A stretch of DNA of 64,000 nucleotides from Tricholoma matsutake. Lineage: Eukaryota > Basidiomycota > Agaricomycetes > Agaricales > Tricholomataceae. The position numbers and the translations under genes were made by a program. The stretch lies in contig AP026542.1 in assembly GCA_026075535.2 (NCBI GenBank), positions 5,704,001 through 5,768,000 on the forward strand, written 5' to 3'. Of this stretch, positions 55,780 through 64,000 are shown piece by piece; the stretch's first letter is position 1; each line of letters starts with the position of its first letter. Below the pieces are notes generated by a model. That model was not told the DNA's origin and did no database searches. It saw nothing but the letters and a program-made list of their open reading frames with translations.

Positions 55780-56990
55780 ATGAACACTCATACATTGAAC
55801 ACTGCCAATGCCACATCTTGCTCTGTTGCCATGCCTGCCAATACAAATTTTGACGCTGTTTACTCTGTGCCTTCATCTACCTTAACTCTGATCAGTTCAA
55901 ATAATTTGCATATATCCACTCCTTCCACATTGTCACCATCCAGCTCAAACGACATGCATATATTCAGCCGCTATATATTGCCGCCTCATACTCCTCATAT
56001 CCCTTCACAAAACACTCACCACAAATGAGCATCATCTTCTTCTTCTTTGGACGACTACTGCAAGATTCCACTAGTAATGACTATGTCTTTAGCTACTGCT
56101 GCTGCTATCTTGAGTTTGAACAATGGTAAATGGCCAATGGTCTCCACAGGAACCATGATGCTGGAACTGTTGCACTGGTTCAAACACCATGTGTGCAGTT
56201 ATCTTCAGAATAAGGACAGACTCAAACCTAAGAACTTTGTGGATCATATCGTCTATTCTTTCAAAGATGCTTTATTCTCAGACTGGTATCAATCAATCCC
56301 AGCAGGAACTCCTGTCCGCACTCTCTTTCAATGACTTCATGATAAAAGTCCATGCTTGCTGGTTACCCAAACGTTGGCAACAAGAGCTTGCCCAGAAAGT
56401 TTGCTCCACAAAGCAGAACAAAAACCCCATTCTCTGAATTCATAGAATCCTTACGCTGGGATAATCTTTTGCTCAAGGGATCACAGTTTCATCTCTCACC
56501 TTCTCAACTACGCACTCAGATCGAATCCAATATTTCCCAAGAGCTCGCTGCTGCCTTCGATCATTTCAAAGATAGCAACGAGTCCTCTGATGATGAAGTT
56601 GATGACTTCGACAATGACTTAGACACTGATGTGGCTGTGGCTGCAAAGATTGCCTCAGATGCTTTGAAGGCAGAGGAGAGACTACAGTCCTTCATGGACA
56701 TGTTGACGAAGATAGAAATGCATGCAAGCATGATGCCAAGGAAGCAGCTAGGAGCCTGAAATGCTCCAGCTCCACAGTCGGTCTCACTGATGGTGCTCAC
56801 CATGCTCCCTACTCTCGCAACCAAGTTGCTGGAAGTAGTCATACTCAGACCACTTCTTCTATTTCATGCCCTCCAAAGTTAACTGATCGCAAATGAAAGT
56901 ACCTTGAAACTTATAATGGGTGCAAGAAGTGCCAAGGATTCTATATGCCCGATGGGCATGCTTGCAAATTCCCTACTGGAGACAGGTACG
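55780..56990 (+). pseudogene. Gypsy C Gag
   Basis: Pieces in shifted frames: a Ser/Thr-rich leader (55780-56028), a capsid block (WPMVSTGTMMLELLHWFKHH, FKDALFSDWYQSIPAGTP, to 56334), a second block (56352-56759), and a zinc motif CKKCQGFYMPDGHACKF near 56922-56972. Stops include TGA before the knuckle (56895). Too decayed to function. Confidence 0.8.
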
Positions 56991-59110
56991 TCGAACAATC
57001 AATGGTAACCATGAACAATGCATGCAAACATATCAAACTGCCTCCTCTTGCTGTACCTTGCGACAAGCTGATGACTGGAGTGGGTGCTGTGAATGTCAAC
57101 ACCACACCGCCCCAACCAAACACCATGCCATCTGTGCTTCCTGCAGGAGTGGTTCTAGGAATGTCAACCTACCCTATTGCTTCCATCTACCCACCAAATG
57201 AAAGCTCAATTTTGGGTGGCGGCAATAGCAACCTGTCTCATGACTTAAATGACTCAGTAAGCATGCATGTTCCTTTCCTCAGTCCTCATCTTGTGTGGGA
57301 GTGCGCTGTGGATAGCCACAATGTCTCCATGCCTTATCATGTCCATGTCTCTGCTCTAATTGACCATGGTTCTCCAGCAGTTCTGATCAAAAGCTCTTTG
57401 GTCTCTCACCTATGCTTACCAACTCGTCCATTACCTTATACAATTCCTGTTTCTGGCGCGTTTTTTGATAACAAATCTGACTCTTCCACTGTTGCTCTGA
57501 CTCACTGGGTCAAGCTCAAGCTGCATGACAAAAATAACTACTATTCAGCATGTACTGTCCATGCCCTCATTGCACCTCAACTGTGCCATCCAGTAATTCT
57601 AGGGTTGCCTTTTCTTTCTCATAACAATATTGTTGTTGATGCACATAACAAGACTGTAATTGATAATGTTCACCACCTTGACTTATTACATCCTATGCCG
57701 CCTGTTATCACTACTACAAAAATAAAATTGCATGACTTGATAGATCAATTAAAATATCACCGAAAACTATTCAGTGCAAAACTGAAAATGATTTGCACAT
57801 CTAGACGACCGTTAATAGATGCAAGATGTGAATGTGTCAATAGAATAGATATCATCACAGCTATCAGAGTATGTGTAGAACAGCTAGCTGCAAAAGAGGT
57901 TCTTGAACAACTTGGGAACAAAGTCAAAGAAAGCTATGCTGACATGTTCAAACCAATTCCACATGTTGACAAAATGCCGAGTGAGATTGTTTGTAAAATT
58001 AACTTCAAAGATTTGAGCAAAACAATTACCACAAGAAATTACTCTTGCCCATGTAAATTCCGAGAAGTCTTGATACAAAAACATTTGGATACTGGACACA
58101 TCCAGCCATCCTCTTCTGCCCATGCTTCCCCTGCTTTCCTCATACCAAAAGCTGATGCCTCAGATCTACCCTGCTGGGTAAATGATTACCGCCAACTGAA
58201 CAACAACACTGTCATGGACTCGCATCCACTACCATGTGTTGATGACATTTTGGCAGACGCTGGATGAGGAAATATCTGGAGTAAACTGGATATGACAGAT
58301 AGCTTCTTCTTTCACACAAAAATGGACCCGGATAGTATCAGGCTGACCATGGTGACAACACCCCTGGGATTGTATGAATGGACTGTGATGCCCCAGGGCC
58401 TTCATAATGCCCCTCCTGTACACCAGCGCTGGGTAACTAATGCCTTACAGCGCTACCTGGGAATATTCACACATATTTACTTGGACGACATCATTATCTG
58501 GTCTAACTCTCTTGAGGAACACACAAAACATGTCGAACTAATCATGAATGCACTATGTGAATATCATCTTTACTGCAACCCAAAGAAATCCCAATTCTAC
58601 CTAACAGAGTTGATATTCCTGGGACACTGCATCTCTCAGGATGGGATCGAAGCATGCTCTTCCAAAGTAGAAAAAATTCTGAACTGGCCAGTTCCAAAGT
58701 CAGCAACAGATGTCCGCAGTTTTCTGGGACTTGTACAATACATTGCCGCCTTCTTACCACACCTGGCAGACCACATGGTGCTCTTAACTCCTTTGACCAC
58801 TAAGGAGTGTGAGAAATATTTCCCACCCTGGAGCATCGAGCACCAAGCAGCCTTTGATGCCATAAAAGAGCTTGTCGTGAGCCAAGAGTGTTTGACAGTT
58901 ATTGACCATACCGCACCTGGGAACAACAAAATCTTCATAACTTGCGATGCTAGCAATTGGAGAACAGGTGCAGTATTGAGTTGGGGCCCTTCTTGGGAGA
59001 CAGTTTGTCCCATAGCTTTTGACTCTATGCAGTTGAAAGATGCACAACAGAATTATCCTGTCCATGAAAAGGAAATGCTGGCAATTGTCCGTGCTTTTAA
59101 AAAAATGGTG
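56991..59110 (+). pseudogene. Gypsy C protease, RT and start of RNase H
   Basis: Protease: ALIDHGSPAVLIK (DHGS) and HPVILGLPFL. RT: SSAHASPAFLIPKAD, CWVNDYRQLNNNTV, a TGA at 58265 in place of a basic residue, MTDSFFFHTKMD, then the active site YLDD near 58480. RNase H opens with FITCDASNWRTGAVLSWG. The frame shifts at an A7 run (about 59099-59105). Confidence 0.9.
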
Positions 59111-60889
59111 CTCGGACCTTCTTGGCTCCCAGTTCTATGTGTACATGGACCACCGAACACTGAAAATTTTTGATACACAGAAGGAGCTGTCAAGAAGACA
59201 TGCCAGGTGGATGGAACACCTTTCTCAGTTCGATATGAACATCTACTACATCCATGGCAAAGACAATACTGTTGCTGACGTGTTGTCTCATCTACCTGCT
59301 GATATGCTGGATGAGCAAACCGAAGACATTGATGTCACAGATTCTCTACTGCATTGGGAATGCTGGCAAGGTCAAGCTGGTGTTTGCAACACTGTCCTCT
59401 CGATTTCTGCAGATGAATTGTTTCTTGCAGATGTCCATGAAGGATATAAACATGATGACTTTTGCCAGAAACTGGGCACTGCCAATGTCGGAATACCTAA
59501 CATCCACTTGGTGAATGATCTGTGGTACTTGGGAGACTGTCTCATAATTCCCAGATACGGCACCCTCCACAAGGACCTCTTTTGACTAGCCCATGACTGG
59601 CTTGGCCATTTTGGCACAGAAAAATTGTATGCTAGCATAAGGCACTGCTACTACTGGCCTAATATGCCTAAAGATCTGGAAACTGCATATGTGCCAGCCT
59701 GTACAGATTGCCAGCGCAACAAAAGTGGAATGTCCAAATTGAGGGGACCTCTCCATCCTCTACTGATCCCCAAATCATGAGGTGATTCTGTATGCCTGGA
59801 CTTTGTTGGACCTCTGCTGGAAGATGAGGGATACAACTGCATTTTGACAGTTATGGACAGACTAAGATCTGACAGATGCCTGATCCCGATGCAAACTGAC
59901 ATCACAGCGCCGAAATTGGCACTGATATTCTTCAATAATTGGTATTGCAAAAATGGATTACCGCTTGAACTCATCACGGACAAGGACAAACTGTTCATGT
60001 CGAAATTTTGGAAAGTGCTACACACCCTAATGGGTGTACATCTCAAAATGTCAACTGTGTATCATCCTCAAACTGATGGTGCAAGCGAGCGCACGAACAA
60101 GACATTGAACCAATGTGTGCACTTCCATGTCAAACACAATCAGAAAGGATGGGTACGAGCCTTACCGATCATCCAATTCCATATGATGAATTCTGTGAAC
60201 TCATCGACGGGTTTCTCTGGGTTCCAAATCCACATGGGTCACAGCCCGCATATCATCCCTCCTTTGGTACCTGGGAGTTCTCCAGAAGAAACTTCTGAGG
60301 AGAATGCTGCACAAATCATCATCACCCAGATCAAGGAAGATGTTGCAGAGGTGAAGGACACCTTGATGGGCGCAAAAATTATGCAAGCATTTTTTGCAAA
60401 CAAATCACGAGGCCCTGAGGATGTGTACCTCATGGGTGAGAAAGTGATGCTAGCTACACTACACTGCCGCCAGGAGTTTAAGGCTGGTGACAAATCCAGA
60501 GTCGCTAAATTTTTTCTGCGATGGGATGGGCCCTTCTCCATGACCAAGGCATTCCCTGAAACATCTTCCTACACTTTGCACCTGCCGAACTCCCCTGCCG
60601 TATTCCCCACTTTCCATGCCTCCTTACTAAAACAACACAACAAGAAAAATGCTGACCTGTTCCCTTCCCACAAACTCGAGTGACCTGGCCCAGTTATGAC
60701 CAATGATGGCCTGGAAGAATACCACATCAAGAAACTTGTGGACAAGCAAAGAAGGGGATGTGGCTATCAATACCTCGTATGATGGTCGGGATACCCAGAA
60801 GGCGATGACCTTTGGCTACCCCAATGGGAGATTGAAGACTGCAAAGCACTCGACCGGTGGAAGGCCAATAAGGCAGAGGAAACGCAGTA
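59111..60889 (+). pseudogene. Gypsy C RNase H end, integrase and chromodomain
   Basis: MDHRTLKIFDTQKEL and NTVADVLSHLP close RNase H. Integrase: HDWLGHFGTEKLY...CTDCQ, DFVGPLL, ITDKDKLFMSKFW, YHPQTDGASERTNKT. Post-integrase MGEKVMLATLHCRQEF. Chromodomain GYQYLV, a TGA where Arg is usual, then WSGYPEGDDLWLP; TAG near 60887. Stops at 59583, 59778, 60681 and 60780 are TGA. Confidence 0.9.
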
Positions 60890-61020
60890 GCTTTTTCCCA
60901 CTGGGTTTTTTAATGCACCTGTTGTTTTGTTGATGTGGTGTTTGACTTGTTGTTTTTGTGGGATTATATTGACCACTTTTCTTGAATAGTTCCCCATACA
61001 TTTCTTTAAGGATGGGAGGG
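60890..61020 (+). other. Gypsy C 3' untranslated region with polypurine tract
   Basis: 131 bp; the last 13 bases are purine-rich and abut the LTR. Confidence 0.75.
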
Positions 61021-61118
61021 TGTAAGCATGCTCATGCTTATATAACACTTGACTCCTATTTGTACAGACCTTATAGACTATGATGTATGTGGCTTATGGA
61101 TTCTTCTCCCCTTTTCCC
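61021..61118 (+). repeat. 3' LTR of Gypsy C, first 98 bp
   Basis: Matches 55382 onward to CCCCTTTTCCC, then is cut by the TGTAAGTCTGG start of Gypsy D. In the intact 5' LTR the next bases are CCCATATTC. Confidence 0.88.
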
Positions 61119-61167
61119 TGTAAGTCTGGCCCCACAGACTCACAACATTACGACAAGTTAATTTACC

Positions 61168-61570
61168 TATGCCACCGTTACACACTTCCACGGTGCCGGC
61201 ACACCACACACATCGCTGACACAACCACCCTCGCTGCTGACACAGCCACCGGCGATAGCACAGCCACCTACGGCGCATAAACAACTCACCAACACCAGAC
61301 ATACCAATGTCTGTGTTACATTACTATGCCACTGTTACACACTTCCATGGTGCTGGCACAGCCACACACATCACCAACACAACCACCCTCACCACCGACA
61401 CAGCCACCTATGGCACATAAACAACTCACCAACACCAGATATACCAATGTCTGTGTTACAGTGAGTTATGGCCACCCTACACTGCCAATACACTCCCACA
61501 GCACCGACACCGCCACACACATCACCAACACAATCACCCTTGCCACTGGCACAGCCACCAGTGAATATGA
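61168..61570. repeat. Tandem repeat in the 5' LTR of Gypsy D, unit about 157 bp
   Basis: TATGCCACCGTTACACACTTCC at 61168 recurs as TATGCCACTGTTACACACTTCC at 61325, each followed by CACACATC-rich text, ACAGCCACC words and CATACCAATGTCTGTGTTACA or its variant. A partial third unit follows from about 61464. Copies differ by transitions and a 20-bp gap. Confidence 0.85.
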
Positions 61571-61800
61571 CAACAACACACTGGCGACATGCATCCTGGC
61601 AATGGCACCATACATCCTTATTACCCTTCTATCCACATCCAGCAGTGCCGACATTATCCTATTGATGCGGTACCTTCCTATTATGTGACTATGCCCGATG
61701 CAGCCTTCCCAAATTACACACTATGCTTGATGCAGCCTTTTACTTACACGGTCGATCTTTTTCTTATATATTACTTATTTTTTATTCCTTAACCTTTGTT

Positions 61801-62241
61801 CCTACTTCCATGCAACGAAGGTATAGTAACCTCCAATCCAACCTCCACCCTGACTTGAGACTCAACATCAGTCTCAAGCCTGTCCTGGCCACTGAACTTG
61901 CCCCCTGGGCCCTCGAGGTAAAGGAATGTGATGACCGCATGCGTGCAGAAGATGCACGCACCCAAAAACTCATTGATGCCTCCACTGCCACATGTGCCAC
62001 ATGCTGCAGTGAGAAGAAAGACCTACTTTCTTGACTCACTGACCCGCCGGCAAAGAGAAACTCTCCCACCGCTGGCCCCAGCAAAACAAAACAGGTTGAG
62101 AAGAAGCACCTCCCTGCCCTCACACTCAAAGAACGGGCAATCCTCAAAAAACACTCTGGCTGCACACGATGCCGGAAATTGTATGCTGGCCACAAGAACC
62201 CTGACTGTCCCATGAAGGCAGACCACCTGGCCCAACACTGA
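61801..62241 (+). pseudogene. Gypsy D Gag remnant with zinc knuckle
   Basis: An N-terminal coiled-coil-like segment (LEVKECDDRMRAEDARTQK) ends at a TGA (62032), and the frame then shifts. The later part has LTLKERAILKKHSG and the knuckle CTRCRKLYAGHKNPDC (about 62160-62207) with TGA 62239-62241. It lacks the large capsid domain seen in F and G, so gag is short or internally deleted. Confidence 0.75.
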
Positions 62242-62272
62242 GACATACATCACACTCACGGTACTGGCGGCA

Positions 62273-64000
62273 GTGGAGGACAACGAAACCGACTCGTACA
62301 TCCCTCCCCCTGCTGATGTCCCCTTTACTGTATCACACCTATTTCCTACCCTCTACACCACTGGCCCCCTCATCACCAAATTTCCTGTTAAAATCTATCC
62401 ACTGATGGACATTGGTTGCCCCTGCACAGTGATTGGCCTTGAACTCTGCGAGCATCTCAGCCTCCGACATTATCCTCTCTCTAACAAGGAAAATAACATG
62501 TCGTCGTTGACCCAGCAGAAAATCAACTGTGAGGAGTATGTCAAATTAGAGCTGCAATCAGACCAGGGGATATGGAAATTGGGAGTCCACAAGATGAAAG
62601 TAAATAAGGGATTATCATTCCCCATTATATTAGGAATTCCATTTCTTTCATCAGAACAGATTGTGATTGATACCCATGAGCAAACCACCATTGACAAATG
62701 CTCCAGTTTTGACCTCCTAAATCCACCCTCTCAAACACCCTGGCCCCGGGGCAAACAATGGGTTACACCTCCACCAACACCAAAGAAAATTCAGACTCCA
62801 AAACCACCTACACTGGAAAACTCCGGAGCACCAGCACTTGCTGGACACCTTCTCCCTGGACCCATCATGGCCACTGTGCGAGACCGCATTGAAGGCCTAG
62901 CATTCCAAGAACTCCTCAAAGAGAAAGATGCGAAAATGAAACTCAAATTTGCTGACCGCTTCCCACTTCGTCTCCCTGATAGCACCAAAGATATCCCTGG
63001 CCACATGTTCCACCACATCCAACTCAAAGACCCCACCAAGGTCATAAATGGCAAAGGATATGCAGCTCCCAAGAAATACCAAGAACCTTGGAAGAGACTG
63101 CTGGATGACCACCTCAAGGCTGGCCACATTCAGCCATCCTCCTCAGAATTTGCCTCACCAGCATTCTGCATGCCGAAATACATCGCCAGGGTACCTACCC
63201 TCGGTGGGTGAACAACTACTGAGCACTCAACAGTAACACTGTATGAGACAACTTCCCCCTACCCCACATAGATGATATACTCACCGACTGTGGGAAGGGA
63301 AAAATATTTGGCAAGATGGACATGACAAACTCCTTCTTCCAGACATGAGTACACTCTAATGACATTCACCTCACTGCCATAAGAACACTGTGGGGACTTT
63401 ATGAGTGGACCGTCATGCCACAGGGTGGATGCAACGCTCCGGCCACACATCAGCGCTGAATGACTGATGCACTACAAGAACTCATCGGCAAGATTTGCCA
63501 TGTGTATCTTGATGATATCATCATATGGTCACAAACTCTGGAGGAACACAAACAACACTGCACCGCCGTTCTTGAAGCCCTCCAAAAAGCCAGTATCTAC
63601 TGCAATCAGGCAAAATCCAACCTCTTCGCCACCAAATTATGTTTCCTCAGTCATATCATCTCAGGGACAGGTATCAAACCTGACCCCTGCAAAACTGACC
63701 AAATTGCATCTTGGCCACAACCAACGACTGCCACCAATGTCAGGGGGTTCCTGGGACTCACCAGATACATTGCCACCTTCCTTCCAGCACTCGCTGAATA
63801 TACAAGCATACTCACACCACTCACCACCAAGGAATGTAACCAGGAATTCCCCTCATGGACCGCAGAACACCAGGCCACCTTTGAACACATCAAAGACCTG
63901 GTTCTCGGCACCAACTGTCTCACCATAATTAATTATGAAGACGAGGCATCAAACATCTATGTCACCACCGATGCCAGCGACCGCCAAACTGGCACCGTGT
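62273..64000 (+). pseudogene. Gypsy D protease and RT (partial)
   Basis: Protease LMDIGCPCTVIG (DIGC) and IILGIPFLSSEQ. RT lead-in FADRFPLRLPDSTKDIPGH, SSSEFASPAFCMPKY; a frameshift near 63180; then WVNNY, a TGA where NYR-x-LN has Arg, further TGAs near 63244, 63346 and 63458, the active site YLDD near 63510, and LTPLTTKECNQEFPSW. The start of RNase H (VTTDASDRQTGTV) reaches the window edge. Confidence 0.9.

Larger units (their letters stand above)
55382..61118 (+). mobile_element. Ty3/Gypsy chromovirus C (3' LTR cut by Gypsy D)
   Basis: The 5' LTR starts TGTAAGCATGCTCATGC at 55382 and the 3' LTR starts with the same text at 61021. Between them is a gag-pol with a terminal chromodomain. A polypurine tract (AAGGATGGGAGGG, about 61008-61020) abuts the 3' LTR. 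The 3' LTR is cut after 98 bp by Gypsy D, so the second duplication cannot be checked. Inserted in gag E. Confidence 0.92.
61119..64000 (+). mobile_element. Ty3/Gypsy element D (5' part, runs off right edge)
   Basis: Begins TGTAAGTCTGGCCCC exactly where the LTR of C stops. It has gag with a zinc knuckle, protease and RT on the plus strand; the rest lies beyond 64000. The 5' LTR end is not fixed (between about 61570 and 61790). Confidence 0.88.

Noticed and set aside
1480..64000. CRISPR array, prophage or bacterial operon
   Set aside because: Spliceosomal introns, LTR elements and eukaryotic gene families throughout; no evenly spaced short repeats.

Overview
The window reads as a repeat-rich stretch of a filamentous basidiomycete genome, most likely an Agaricomycete. 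The signs are many short (43-60 nt) GT-AG introns, a FunK1-type fungal protein kinase, Ty3/Gypsy chromoviruses of the kind common in mushroom-forming fungi, fungal hAT elements and a Tad-like LINE. I did not recognise the species.

Host genes form one compact island at about 17.2-25.2 kb. It holds a 353-aa nucleolar FKBP prolyl isomerase (minus), the Arp2/3 subunit ARPC4 (plus, sharing a 121-bp divergent promoter with the FKBP gene), a doubtful small ORF pair, and a large HLTF/Rad5-type HIRAN-SNF2-RING gene (minus). A FunK1 kinase pseudogene lies at about 44.2-47.8 kb and is split by two hAT-like elements. A dual-specificity phosphatase fragment sits in an unclassified block at 12.2-14.2 kb.

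Most of the rest is a stack of mobile elements whose boundaries can be read from paired LTRs and target-site duplications. At the left, an old Gypsy element (B) is split by a 10.3-kb Gypsy element (A, 1480-11814), which carries an antisense, spliced gene with a Zn2Cys6-like motif. At the centre, a poly(A)-tailed retrosequence (15-bp duplication, 25631-42760) contains Gypsy F (25911-42096), which contains Gypsy G (30801-41157). G carries a long extra ORF downstream of pol. At the right, a Gypsy fragment (H) holds a long-TIR MITE and abuts a hAT copy. A gag gene (E) is then broken by a LINE (51566-55252) and by Gypsy C (55382 onward), whose 3' LTR is broken by Gypsy D, which runs off the right edge.

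One mutational process runs through nearly all of the repeats. Differences between paired LTRs are almost all transitions, and in-frame stops are almost all TGA, many at positions where the protein family has arginine. This fits CpG-to-TpG decay of methylated or RIP-like mutated repeats. It means most ORFs that look short are pieces of once-continuous genes.
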